Positions 28,931-38,374 of a DNA stretch of 64,000 bases are shown here, one piece after another (the stretch's first letter is position 1; every line of letters begins with the position of its first letter). Origin of the DNA: a bacterium HR21 (GTDB lineage: Bacteria; Bacteroidota; Ignavibacteria; Kapaibacteriales; HRBIN21); the NCBI GenBank assembly GCA_002898295.1, contig BEHX01000010.1:1-64000 (forward strand), read 5' to 3'. Below the pieces are notes generated by a model that saw only the letters and a program-made list of their open reading frames with translations, made no database searches and was not told where the DNA came from. The translations under genes and the position numbers were made by a program.

Positions 28931-30529
28931 TCAGCGTGAGGGTATGGTGAGCACCTGCCCCGTTGCGCTCGGAAGGGAGATTCCCACAAGCTGTGCCAGC
29001 GTCGGGGCAATAGATTCAGGAGAGACGGGCTCTGCAGAGCTGCCGGCAGCGAACCGACCGCCGAAGAAGAGGAGCGGGACAGAGCGATCGTACTCGTACG
29101 GCGTTCCGTGAGTTGTCGGAACCTCGGTGCCGAAGATCCAGAAGGGCTTCGGGTAGAAGAGGATGTCGCCCGCACGTCCAGCGGGAAAACTGCGCCGGAG
29201 AAGCTGGGAGAGAGTGTCCGGAAGCAGAACCCGGGAGTGCCCGGTCGAGAGAGCCTCAGAGGGCACGACGATCCCGATGCCCTCATACTGCGAGAGCCAG
29301 TGCACGAGGCTATCGCGGACGGCTTCTGGTGAAACTCCAGCGGCACGGATGAGTTCTCGCTGCAGGAGCAGCAGCGGTGGGTCCGGCAGTATCCAGAAAG
29401 CCCCTGCTCGGGGACCGAAGGCAGCACGGAGCTTCTGGTTCAGAAAGCTCACAAGCTCGTCCAGGGAAATCCGCCCAGCGTCAATTCCGGGGTATGCTCC
29501 AGGACCGCGGCGGGCAAGCATTTCAGGGATGGGGGCAACGCCGTGGTCAGAGGTCAGTACCAATGCGTAGTTCGCGCGTCCCAGTGCGCTGTCGAGAAAG
29601 TGGAGGAAACGTCCCAGGAGGCGATCGCAGGCAAGGTAGAGTTCGAGCACTTCGCGACTGTCCGGACCGAAGAAGTGTCCAGCAAAGTCGGTCGTCGAGA
29701 TACTGATCCACAGCAGGTCCGGGATCGAATCAGCTCCCAGCTGTTCGTGGAGCAGCATGCTCTGGGCAGCCTCCAGGAGCCACTCAACCGAGAAGGGAGA
29801 AAGCAGGAAGCCGTCCCAGAAATGTGCCCCCTGGCTCGGGATGCGGTGTGGGAAGGCAGTCGTTCCCTCCGGAAAAGGAGCCTCCCAAGGGACGGAATCA
29901 GGTGGTGCGAGCGCTGCCGGAAGGAGGGCTTCCCAGAGCATTCCGGCATAGCGCCAGGGAGAATGCTGGCGGTTCCACTCAGCAAGCCAGTCCGGCGTGG
30001 GTAATCCAGGCATGCTCACCAACCCGTCGTGGTCGGGGTCGAGCCAGAAGACCCCTGTTGGGGAATGTCCGCCGAGCATGATAGCCGCTCGTGCTTTGTG
30101 CGAGAGAGCAATAACCCGTGCTGTGGGGAAGCGTGCGCGCAAGGCGTCTCCGAGGGTTGGCAGTTGGAGCCAGAAGGGTGAGGGGCGTCCGGCAGTGTCT
30201 TCAGCGCAGCCAGTCAGGAGCCGCTGGCAGCAGGTGGCAACCAGACTATTGCCGCTGATGCCATGCCGTTCGGGAGCGGCGCCAGTTGCAATGGTGGCAT
30301 GCCCAGCACACGTCACCGTTGCCGCATGCTCGAAGAAACACTGCCGGTAGGCAAAACCTTCGTGCAAAAGCTGCCGGAAGCCCTCGCTCCAGAAGGGTTC
30401 CCAGCGCCAGAGATAATCACCCCGCATCTGGTCGAAGACAAGCACCACGAGCAGCCGCGGAGGCGCTGCCGGGAGTGCGACAGAGACGGCAATAGATGCG
30501 ACCAGAGCGTTCCAGAAGCGCATCACCAT
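28931..30529 (-). CDS. PafA-like alkaline phosphatase/type I phosphodiesterase
   Basis: LVFDQMRGDYLWR, ATVTCAGHATIATG nucleophile region, STTDFAGHFFG, TSDHG, TTHGTPYEYDRSVPLLF metal-site motifs; ORF opens at 30628. Confidence 0.88.
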   Translation of the reverse strand: MVMRFWNALVASIAVSVALPAAPPRLLVVLVFDQMRGDYLWRWEPFWSEGFRQLLHEGFAYRQCFFEHAATVTCAGHATIATGAAPERHGISGNSLVATCCQRLLTGCAEDTAGRPSPFWLQLPTLGDALRARFPTARVIALSHKARAAIMLGGHSPTGVFWLDPDHDGLVSMPGLPTPDWLAEWNRQHSPWRYAGMLWEALLPAALAPPDSVPWEAPFPEGTTAFPHRIPSQGAHFWDGFLLSPFSVEWLLEAAQSMLLHEQLGADSIPDLLWISISTTDFAGHFFGPDSREVLELYLACDRLLGRFLHFLDSALGRANYALVLTSDHGVAPIPEMLARRGPGAYPGIDAGRISLDELVSFLNQKLRAAFGPRAGAFWILPDPPLLLLQRELIRAAGVSPEAVRDSLVHWLSQYEGIGIVVPSEALSTGHSRVLLPDTLSQLLRRSFPAGRAGDILFYPKPFWIFGTEVPTTHGTPYEYDRSVPLLFFGGRFAAGSSAEPVSPESIAPTLAQLVGISLPSATGQVLTIPSR

Positions 30530-30687
30530 GAGGCACAGCTGCAGGGTGCGAAGATAGAAAATGCCCCACCAGAAGTCCGGCGAGTATTTCGCGTGGTCTC
30601 GACCCTGCGCCGTATGGCAGAGGGGCACACTGCGGATTTGAGCTCCTTCGTCACTGCCTGTTGGTCAAACCACGGCATGCTGTATCC

Positions 30688-32310
30688 ATGGACTCTGTGG
30701 CTCGTCGCCTCCTGGGTGCTGCACTTCTCATCGCCGCAGGCATCGCCATTGGCTTTTGGGTGCGCCCGGTTTTCTCCGGTGACAATGTCTATGAGCAGAT
30801 TCGGAAGTTCAGCGAGGCGCTCAACTACATTTACCGCAACTACGTGGAGGATGTGGATTCACAGCGCCTGGTGGAAGCTGCTATCAGGGGGATGCTCGAT
30901 AGCCTGGACCCGCACTCGGTTTACATCCCAGTCAGCGAGATGCAGCGGGTTGAGGAAGACTTCCGTGGGAGCTTCGAGGGGATCGGGATTGAGTTCGACG
31001 TCATCAATGACACCATTACCGTTATTGCGCCTATCGCGGGCGGTCCGGCAGAAGCCCTGGGGATCCAGGCGGGCGATAAAATCGTCACCATTGACGGGCA
31101 AAATGCTGTTGGGCTCTCCCGCAGCGAAGTGCCTCGCCGCCTCCGCGGTCCGAAGGGAACCACCGTGCGTGTAGGAATTCGGCGTCCCGGTGTCAAGGAC
31201 ATTCTGGAGTTTGTCATCACCCGAGATCGCATTCCCATCTACAGTGTGGACGCTGCCTTCCTGATCGAGGGGACCGATATCGGGTACGTGCGTATCAACC
31301 GTTTTTCGGCCACGACGTATCAGGAATTCCTTGACGCGCTGCGGCGTCTGCGCAGTGAAGGGATGCGCAAGCTCCTGCTCGACCTCCGGAGTAACCCGGG
31401 GGGCTTTATGGACCAGGCGATTCGGATTGCCGACGAGTTTATCCCCGGCGGATATCGGATTGTCTACACTCGGGGGCGAATCCCGGAATTCAACGAGGAC
31501 TACTACTCCCGGGGCGGGCAAGAATTTGAGCGGACCCCGCTCATTGTCCTGGTCAATCGCGCTTCTGCCTCGGCGAGCGAGATTGTCAGCGGAGCAATTC
31601 AAGACCTCGACCGCGGGCTGATTGTCGGGGAGACCACCTTCGGGAAAGGCTCTGTCCAGCGCCAGTTTGAGCTGCCAGATGGTTCGGGACTGCGCGTGAC
31701 GGTGTCCTTCTACCACACACCGTCGGGTCGAATCATTCAGCGCCCCTATAAGGGCAAAAGCCGGCAGGAATACATCTGGGCCGAGGGAGATGTCGTGGAG
31801 CCCTCGGAGGAGGGCGAAAACCTCTTGCACAGAGAGCAGGCGCTGGCAGACTCAGCTCGCCCGGTCTTCCGGACAGTGGGTGGGCGTCCTGTGCTGGGAG
31901 GCGGTGGTATTACGCCGGATTACATCGTCCGGTCCGATACCACGACGCGGCTCTCCGTTGAGCTGCGTCGCCACGGGCTTTTCTGGAAAGTTGCCGAGGA
32001 GTTTCTCGGACAGCATCGGGCAGAGCTGGAGCGTCGCTACGGGGACAACTACTGGGCTTTTGTCCGGGAGTATCGCCTCCCGGGCAGTGCTATCGAGCGT
32101 CTCCGGCAGCTTGCCGAAGGACGCGGCATTCGATGGGATGAGGAACTCTTCCGACAGGATGCCGACTACATCGAGCACCTGATCAAAGCGCAGATCGGGC
32201 GAGCAATTTGGGGAAACAATGCGTTTGCCGCCGTGATGCTCCGCATTGACCGGCAAGCACAGAAGGCGTTGGAGCTTTTCCCGGAAGCCATTCGGCTGGC
32301 CCGCCTGTGA
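30688..32310 (+). CDS. S41-family C-terminal processing peptidase
   Basis: PDZ domain; LLLDLRSNPGG, VLVNRASASASEIVSGA, GETTFGKGSVQ catalytic motifs; ORF opens at 30661. Confidence 0.94.
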   Translation: MDSVARRLLGAALLIAAGIAIGFWVRPVFSGDNVYEQIRKFSEALNYIYRNYVEDVDSQRLVEAAIRGMLDSLDPHSVYIPVSEMQRVEEDFRGSFEGIGIEFDVINDTITVIAPIAGGPAEALGIQAGDKIVTIDGQNAVGLSRSEVPRRLRGPKGTTVRVGIRRPGVKDILEFVITRDRIPIYSVDAAFLIEGTDIGYVRINRFSATTYQEFLDALRRLRSEGMRKLLLDLRSNPGGFMDQAIRIADEFIPGGYRIVYTRGRIPEFNEDYYSRGGQEFERTPLIVLVNRASASASEIVSGAIQDLDRGLIVGETTFGKGSVQRQFELPDGSGLRVTVSFYHTPSGRIIQRPYKGKSRQEYIWAEGDVVEPSEEGENLLHREQALADSARPVFRTVGGRPVLGGGGITPDYIVRSDTTTRLSVELRRHGLFWKVAEEFLGQHRAELERRYGDNYWAFVREYRLPGSAIERLRQLAEGRGIRWDEELFRQDADYIEHLIKAQIGRAIWGNNAFAAVMLRIDRQAQKALELFPEAIRLARL

Positions 32311-32329
32311 TGTGAAAGGAGCTGTTCGG

Positions 32330-33109
32330 ATGCGCTCTCTGTGTCTTGTATTCCTCGGGGCAAGTGCGCTTTCTTGTGCCCAGTTCCTCCAGCCCGGCGA
32401 GGAGCTCGAGTACGAGGTTTCCTACTTCGGCATTTCGCTGGGTAGAATCCGCATTGTGACCGAGCGGATGGATTCCCTCCAGGGTAAACCTGTGGTAGTG
32501 GCAGCCGCCGTGATGGAATCGCACCCGAACATTCCCTTCCTGAGTCTGAAGGCGCTCTTCCGCAGCTGGCTGGATACCTCAGGAGCCTTCTCCCACCGCT
32601 TCGAGGGCTGGATGCAGCAAGGGGATCGTCCGGAAGGATATGGCAAGTACGTTTTCGACTATGACCGGCGCGTGCTCGTTGCTGAGGAGTGGGAAGGCGG
32701 GCAGCGCATCATCCAGCGGACTTTCCCCTTGCGGGCACGGATGAACGAGGGGCTCTCGCTCCTGTTTGCTGCTCGGCGTTTTGTGCACTCCAAGAAGAGC
32801 TACCGCTTCCCGACGGTGGTGACTTCGGACACCGCTGCAACGGTGATTCACTTCACGGGGCGTCGCCAGGCAATTACCATCGGTGCACTCCCGTACCCGG
32901 TGCGGACGGTGTATTTTTGGGGCACGGCGAACTGGACAGGGATTTACGGGCTGACTGGCTCTTTCGAGGGCTGGTTCAGCGACGATGAGGCACGGGTGCC
33001 AATCCGGGCGAAGCTGCGGGTCTACATTGGCAGTGTGACGGTGGAGCTGGTACGCTGGAAGCGGGCAGGATGGCAACCTCCGCGGGCATCCAACACGGAG
33101 ACGCCGTAG
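32330..33109 (+). CDS. DUF3108-type secreted protein
   Basis: Signal peptide; FLQPGEELEYEVSYFGISLGRIRI...FSHRFEG...YDYDRR-like pattern. Confidence 0.75.
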   Translation: MRSLCLVFLGASALSCAQFLQPGEELEYEVSYFGISLGRIRIVTERMDSLQGKPVVVAAAVMESHPNIPFLSLKALFRSWLDTSGAFSHRFEGWMQQGDRPEGYGKYVFDYDRRVLVAEEWEGGQRIIQRTFPLRARMNEGLSLLFAARRFVHSKKSYRFPTVVTSDTAATVIHFTGRRQAITIGALPYPVRTVYFWGTANWTGIYGLTGSFEGWFSDDEARVPIRAKLRVYIGSVTVELVRWKRAGWQPPRASNTETP

Positions 33110-34047
33110 AGCCGGAAGGACCGGTGCTGGCAGGCATTGACGGGGGCGGTTCGCGTACCCGGGTTGCCGTTACCATTGCCGGGCAGCAGGTGGCAAGCCT
33201 GGAGATCGGGACTGTCCGAATTGGCGCTGTTGGCATTGGGGAAGCCTGCGAACGGCTGGTCAATGCGCTGGTCGAGCTTCGGGAACAGACGGGAGTGATT
33301 GGCTACGATGCTGTCGTTGCGGGTATTGCCGGTGTGTGGCTGCCGGAGGAGCGGCAGCGGGTCGAGCAGGTGCTGCGCTGGATGGCGCGGGAGCGGCGCC
33401 TTCTGCTCGGGGAGCTCCGGGTGGTCAGTGATGCAGAAATTGCCCTCGAAGGTGCCCTGGCAGGGAAGCCTGGGGTGGTCCTCATTGCCGGGACGGGAAC
33501 CATCGCCGTTGGGCGCACCCCGTCGGGACAGCTTGTACGCTGCGGTGGCTGGGGGATTGAGCTCGACGATGAAGGCAGCGGCGCCTGGATCGGACGCGAG
33601 GGCTTGACCGCCGTGGTCCGTGCCCTGGACGGACGGGGACAGCCTACGTGTCTGGCACAGAAGCTGGCCGAGCTCTATCCGTCGATTCGCCTCGAACAGC
33701 CGCGCACGATTGTCGCCGCCTACAATGAGCGCCTCTTTGAGTACCCAACCCTGACCCCGCTGGTCATGGCATGTGCACAAGAGGGTGATGCCGTCTGCCG
33801 GGCAATTCTGGAGCGGGCTGCGGCACACCTGGTGGAGCTTCTGCTCCCGCTGCGGCGGCATTTCCCCCGACGTCCAATCCCGCTGTCCCTGCTGGGGGGC
33901 ATGCTCGAAAACCATACCCTCTTGGCACGCCTCTTCCGGGAACAGCTCGCCGGTGTGCCCGACTACCGTCTGCAGGCACCCAAAGGGACTTCCCTGGACG
34001 GGGCATTCGCGTTGGCAGACCGCCTCCTGAGTGAGAAGGAACCATGA
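33070..34047 (+). CDS. BadF/BadG/BcrA/BcrD-type ATPase (N-acetylglucosamine kinase-like)
   Basis: AGIDGGGSRTRVAV, LIAGTGTIAVG, GGWGIELDDEGSGAWIGREGL; 40-nt overlap with upstream gene. Confidence 0.88.
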   Translation: MATSAGIQHGDAVEPEGPVLAGIDGGGSRTRVAVTIAGQQVASLEIGTVRIGAVGIGEACERLVNALVELREQTGVIGYDAVVAGIAGVWLPEERQRVEQVLRWMARERRLLLGELRVVSDAEIALEGALAGKPGVVLIAGTGTIAVGRTPSGQLVRCGGWGIELDDEGSGAWIGREGLTAVVRALDGRGQPTCLAQKLAELYPSIRLEQPRTIVAAYNERLFEYPTLTPLVMACAQEGDAVCRAILERAAAHLVELLLPLRRHFPRRPIPLSLLGGMLENHTLLARLFREQLAGVPDYRLQAPKGTSLDGAFALADRLLSEKEP

Positions 34048-34589
34048 GCACAGCACCGCAGACCTCCAAGGCGCTGATTCTGCCCTGGGAGGGCAAAACT
34101 CCGCGGATTGCTCCCAGCGCTTGGCTTGCAGGGGGAGCCTGTATCGTCGGGGATGTCACCATCGGGGAACGCTCCTCGGTGTGGTTCCACGCAGTCATCC
34201 GGGGCGATGTCAACAGCATCTGGATTGGCTCAGAGACCAATGTGCAGGACCTCTGTGTACTGCACGTCACAGGACAGCATGCGCTCTGGATTGGGGACCG
34301 AGTCACCATCGGGCACCGGGCAATTGTGCACGGGGCACACCTGGAGGAGTGCGTTCTGATCGGGATGGGGGCGTGTGTGCTCGATGGGGCACGGATTGGC
34401 AGCTATAGCCTGGTGGCTGCGGGGGCAGTGGTCAGGGAAGGGCAGGTGGTGCCTTCCGGTGTGCTCGTTGCCGGTGTCCCAGCCCGCATCGTGCGAGAGC
34501 TGACGGCAGAGGAACGGCGGCAGTTGGAAGCATCTGCTTCCCACTACGTGGAGTATGCAGCGCGCTACCGTGCCTTGCTCGGGCAGTGA
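34044..34589 (+). CDS. Gamma-class carbonic anhydrase family protein
   Basis: Left-handed beta-helix hexapeptides; VLHVTGQ, TIGHRAIVHGA histidines, LIGMGACVLDGARIG. Confidence 0.92.
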   Translation: MSTAPQTSKALILPWEGKTPRIAPSAWLAGGACIVGDVTIGERSSVWFHAVIRGDVNSIWIGSETNVQDLCVLHVTGQHALWIGDRVTIGHRAIVHGAHLEECVLIGMGACVLDGARIGSYSLVAAGAVVREGQVVPSGVLVAGVPARIVRELTAEERRQLEASASHYVEYAARYRALLGQ

Positions 34590-34603
34590 ATCGCTGGGAA
34601 AGC

Positions 34604-36019
34604 CTATCGGTACCGGTACGTCAGCCCAGCAGCGACGGTGAAGGGCGTGCGGGTCAGGATATAGGAGACCTGGTCCCCATAGCTCCTGCGCAGTTCGGAG
34701 ACTTCCAGGCGGCGCAGGAGGAAGTCCAGCCGCAGGTTGGGTGCCAAGTAGAGAGCTCCCCCGGCGGCGAAGATCGCCGTGGTAGCCCCGGGGATGTCCT
34801 GTCCGTAAGGCGAAGTGATGCTGTTGTAACTTGCCCGGAGAGTCAACGGGAGCGTGGGCACCTGCCATTCGAGTCCACCGCCCCAGAGGGTTTGTCCTAC
34901 GAGCTGTTCGAGGATGAGCCGGTTGAGCTGCAGGATTTCCCACGGAGCATCGGTAAACTCCAGCTGCGTCACATCCGAATACGCTGCGCCGGCAGTGAAG
35001 GTCAAGCCCACTTCGGGTACGTGGAGAGCCACCGCGCCGGAGAAGACAAAGGGAGTGCGGACGTTATAGGAGTTCTGCCCTTCCTCGCTGAGGCGCTTCT
35101 TGTCTCCATTGTCAAAGCTCGCTATTGCGCTCTGCGAGAAACGCTCCCGGACCTGGAAGAAGGTCGGAAAGCGAGTAACCAGCCCGAGGCGGAAGAAATT
35201 CCCCATCCGGAAAAGCAGCCCGATACTTCCGGTAATGCCGGAGAGTTCTTGCGTGAGGTCCTCGCGCAACTGGAGCTCATGGAAATCCACGTTCGTGAAC
35301 TGGACGGTATCGAGCCAGTTGTAGCGGTTCAGCACATCCGTCTCCCGGTAATCCCGGCTATAGGTGAAGCGCCCGTACTTGAGGGCGACCGTGAAGCCGA
35401 GGGAGACCCAGCGCGAGAGCTCAAAGGCGATACCACCGGTCAAAGAGTGGAGCCCACCGCGCTCGCGGATGAAGCTGTCCTGCTGGAGGCTGTCTTGGAC
35501 CGGAGTGACCATGCGACCGTTGACGGTGTCTGCCAAGTAGAGCCGAAACGCCCAGTTCTCTCGGGGAAGTGGTGTTTGTCCAGTCCAGTAGGCGATAATG
35601 CTACTGCTGGGGTTGAAGGCACTGTAGCGGAGGGAGCTTTCGTAGTCGTTGTCCAGGGCGTAGGCAACGCCGAGAGCTGCTCGGGTGGAGCCCCACCGTT
35701 CGCTTGTTGCCACCCCGAGGTGAGTCAAAGCTGTGGAATTCGATGCTGCGGGAGTGCTCGTCGTCAGGAACGAAGTCTGCGTCGAGTTCCGGGCAAAGAA
35801 GAGTCCGCCTGTGACTTCGATGCCGGGAATGAGGGTGAGCCCGGCGGGGTTGTAGGCAAGGGCACCGATGTCATCAGCGAGGGCTGTAAAGCCGATACCA
35901 AGGGCTCCGGACCGCGGAGTCATCGAGCCATCCAGACGAGCCAGGCGGAGGGCATCGTCGATGAACTGTGCCTGCAGGGGGAGTGTCAGCAGGGCAAGGC
36001 TCATGCAGAGGCGGTGCAT
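34604..36019 (-). CDS. OmpP1/FadL-family outer membrane transport protein
   Basis: Signal peptide; SGALGIGFTALADDIGALAYNPAGLTLI; beta-barrel pattern; terminal aromatic TYRYR. Confidence 0.82.
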   Translation of the reverse strand: MHRLCMSLALLTLPLQAQFIDDALRLARLDGSMTPRSGALGIGFTALADDIGALAYNPAGLTLIPGIEVTGGLFFARNSTQTSFLTTSTPAASNSTALTHLGVATSERWGSTRAALGVAYALDNDYESSLRYSAFNPSSSIIAYWTGQTPLPRENWAFRLYLADTVNGRMVTPVQDSLQQDSFIRERGGLHSLTGGIAFELSRWVSLGFTVALKYGRFTYSRDYRETDVLNRYNWLDTVQFTNVDFHELQLREDLTQELSGITGSIGLLFRMGNFFRLGLVTRFPTFFQVRERFSQSAIASFDNGDKKRLSEEGQNSYNVRTPFVFSGAVALHVPEVGLTFTAGAAYSDVTQLEFTDAPWEILQLNRLILEQLVGQTLWGGGLEWQVPTLPLTLRASYNSITSPYGQDIPGATTAIFAAGGALYLAPNLRLDFLLRRLEVSELRRSYGDQVSYILTRTPFTVAAGLTYRYR

Positions 36020-36079
36020 GAGGTGCTCCACCACTGGTTGCACTGCCAGCAGAGACGCTGGAATGCTGCTGGGTATTTT

Positions 36080-37210
36080 CTACACCGAGGCTGGGATGCC
36101 GAGCAGGCGACGGGGGTCGGTGTATTCAAGACCGAAGGATTCAGCGACTCCGGGATGGGTGATGAAGCCATCTACGATATTGAGCCCCGCCAGGAGCTCC
36201 GGATTGGTGCGGACGGCAGTCTCCCAGCCCTTGTCGGCAAGCTCGACAATGTACGGGAGAGTGGCATTGGTCAGCGCGATGGTGGAGGTGACCGGGACAG
36301 CGCCTGGCATGTTCGCAACACAGTAGTGGACGACGCCATCCACGACGTAGATGGGATCGTCGTGGGTGGTCGGGCGGCACGTTTCAACACAGCCTCCCTG
36401 GTCTACGGAGACGTCCACGATGACGGCGCCCGGCTTCATGTCGCTGAGCATCTCCCGGGTAATGAGCTTCGGGGCTTTCGCACCAGGGATGAGAACAGCA
36501 CCGATGACCAGATCGGCATCGCGCAGCACACGCCGAATGTTGGCTGGGGTTGAGACCATCGTGATGACGTTGCGCGGCATGACGTCATCCAAGTAGCGGA
36601 GCCGGTAGAGGTTGGTGTCCAGGATGACCACCCGTGCTCCCAGCCCGGCAGCGATTTTTGCGGCGTTGGTGCCGACAACTCCGCCACCGAGGATGATCAC
36701 GGTTGCCGGCTCTGTGCCCGGGACACCGCCCAGGAGGATGCCGCGTCCTCCCATTGTGCGCTCCAGATACTTGGCTCCTTCCTGCGGCGCCATCCGCCCG
36801 GCAACCTCGCTCATGGGGATCAGGAGAGGCAAGGAGCCATCGGCGCGTTGGACTGTCTCGTAGGCAATTGCCACGCACCGGCTGCGCCGGATGGCAGCTG
36901 TGAGCTCTTCCGAGGCAGCGAAGTGGAAGTACGTAAAGACCACCTGCCCCGGGCGGATGAGCTCGTACTCGGGCTCGATGGGCTCCTTGACCTTCACAAT
37001 CATATCCGCCTGGGCGTAGACCTCGCGGGCGCTTTCCAGAAGCTCTGCCCCTGCTGCTTGGTATTCCGCATCGGCAAAGCCGCTGCCACTCCCAGCGGAC
37101 CGTTCTACCAGCACCGTATGCCCGTGCTGGCGCAGTACCTCGACCCCTGACGGGGTGAGCGCAACGCGGTTCTCGCCCGGCTTGATTTCCCGTGGGACTC
37201 CGATCACCAT
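36080..37210 (-). CDS. ald: Alanine dehydrogenase
   Basis: MVIGVPREIKPGENRVALTPSGVEVL, VKVKEPIEPEY, VIILGGGVVGTNAAKIAAGLGA, DQGGCVET. Confidence 0.97.
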   Translation of the reverse strand: MVIGVPREIKPGENRVALTPSGVEVLRQHGHTVLVERSAGSGSGFADAEYQAAGAELLESAREVYAQADMIVKVKEPIEPEYELIRPGQVVFTYFHFAASEELTAAIRRSRCVAIAYETVQRADGSLPLLIPMSEVAGRMAPQEGAKYLERTMGGRGILLGGVPGTEPATVIILGGGVVGTNAAKIAAGLGARVVILDTNLYRLRYLDDVMPRNVITMVSTPANIRRVLRDADLVIGAVLIPGAKAPKLITREMLSDMKPGAVIVDVSVDQGGCVETCRPTTHDDPIYVVDGVVHYCVANMPGAVPVTSTIALTNATLPYIVELADKGWETAVRTNPELLAGLNIVDGFITHPGVAESFGLEYTDPRRLLGIPASV

Positions 37211-37241
37211 TGTGACCGCACCTGCTTGCTGAACGCGCTGC

Positions 37242-37249
37242 CAAAATTA
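37242..37249 (-). promoter_or_regulatory. TAnnTTTG (-7-like) element upstream of ald
   Basis: CAAAATTA on + strand = TAATTTTG on - strand, about 32 nt from start codon. Confidence 0.5.
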
Positions 37250-37323
37250 CGGTGACCTGCCAGAAGAGCTGCGGGAGCTCACTACGGCAGACGATCTGGT
37301 ATGCCTGTCGGGGAGCTTTGGCG

Positions 37324-37331
37324 TATATTTG
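37324..37331 (+). promoter_or_regulatory. TAnnTTTG element upstream of FN3 lipoprotein gene
   Basis: TATATTTG, 42 nt before ATG 37374. Confidence 0.5.
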
Positions 37332-37373
37332 TGCTCGAATCGTGTGTGCTGTCCCACAAGCAGGGCTTTCTCA

Positions 37374-38348
37374 ATGCGGTGGGTGTGCGGACTCTGTGCT
37401 GTGGCGGCGCTCATTCTGCTGGGCTGCGTTGAGGAAAATCCGGCTCTGACACCGAGTACGACGGTATCCCCATCACCTGTGCCTGAGGCAGCCGTTGCCA
37501 TTGTCAACGAGACCACCGTCAAAGTCCGCTGGAAGCCTTCCCCCTCGGAGAACTCGCCTGCCTTCAAGGAGTACTACCTAGTGCTGACCGAGATCGGGGC
37601 GCAGACCGTCGTCCGGCGTCTCTCGGTGACCCAGCGACAGCCGGAGTACCTCCTCACCCTGGGAGGCTTGCGACCCGGCGTTCTCTACGGGCTGGATATC
37701 TGGGTTCGCTTCGCAGACAACTCCCTGAGCCCCGTACCGCGAACGCTCCTCTTTGCTGCGGCACCGCAGTACACCGAACTTGCCGGGCAGCCGATCCGGC
37801 TCTACGAACAGGCGGCAGACCCATCACTCCCGAACGGGCTCAATTTCAACATCGGTGGACTCCCGGCGGTGCTCGATCGGAATGCCGTGCAGCAGTGGGA
37901 TATCTGCTTTGAAATTGTGGGTGATACTGCCCGTATTGGACCGGCTGCCGACGGGCGTTTCTGGAAAAGTGCTTGGGGGGAGGGGCGTCCGGCTACGGCG
38001 CTGTTGGGCAGCAATACTATTCCGGATGTCACCGCTCTCGATGAAGTCTGGGTGACCTCGCTGCTGGATACTGTTGCCGGGCTTCTTCGCCCCGTGATGC
38101 TGGAAGTGCCGCAGCAGCTGCCCTCAGGCAAGGGACTAGTTTTCTTCGTCTGGCGGGCAACCGATGCTACGTGGGCGAAGGTGCTCATCAAGCCCGGTCC
38201 GGATGGTCGCCTCATCCAGGGAAGTGCCCCGAATCGGTACGTGGAATTAGCATTTTCGTACCAGAAAGAAAGTGGAGTTGCCTCTGCTCTGCCCAGCCGC
38301 CGAGCCTATGCTCCCGATAAACCAGGCAGAGTGGGCTTTGAGAAGTGA
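37374..38348 (+). CDS. FN3-domain lipoprotein (paralog A)
   Basis: Lipobox LLGC; FN3-like VNETTVKVRWKPSPSENS...; shares PIRLYE, WAKV, APNRYVEL with next gene; ORF opens at 37329. Confidence 0.75.
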   Translation: MRWVCGLCAVAALILLGCVEENPALTPSTTVSPSPVPEAAVAIVNETTVKVRWKPSPSENSPAFKEYYLVLTEIGAQTVVRRLSVTQRQPEYLLTLGGLRPGVLYGLDIWVRFADNSLSPVPRTLLFAAAPQYTELAGQPIRLYEQAADPSLPNGLNFNIGGLPAVLDRNAVQQWDICFEIVGDTARIGPAADGRFWKSAWGEGRPATALLGSNTIPDVTALDEVWVTSLLDTVAGLLRPVMLEVPQQLPSGKGLVFFVWRATDATWAKVLIKPGPDGRLIQGSAPNRYVELAFSYQKESGVASALPSRRAYAPDKPGRVGFEK

Positions 38349-38374
38349 AGTCTCACAAGGAACACAAAGGACCG

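Noticed and set aside
34586-36553. 655-aa + strand ORF
   Set aside because: Antisense shadow of the FadL-like and ald genes, which have clear family motifs; translated sequence has no recognisable domain. GC-rich coding DNA with few TTA/CTA/TCA codons leaves long open antisense frames.
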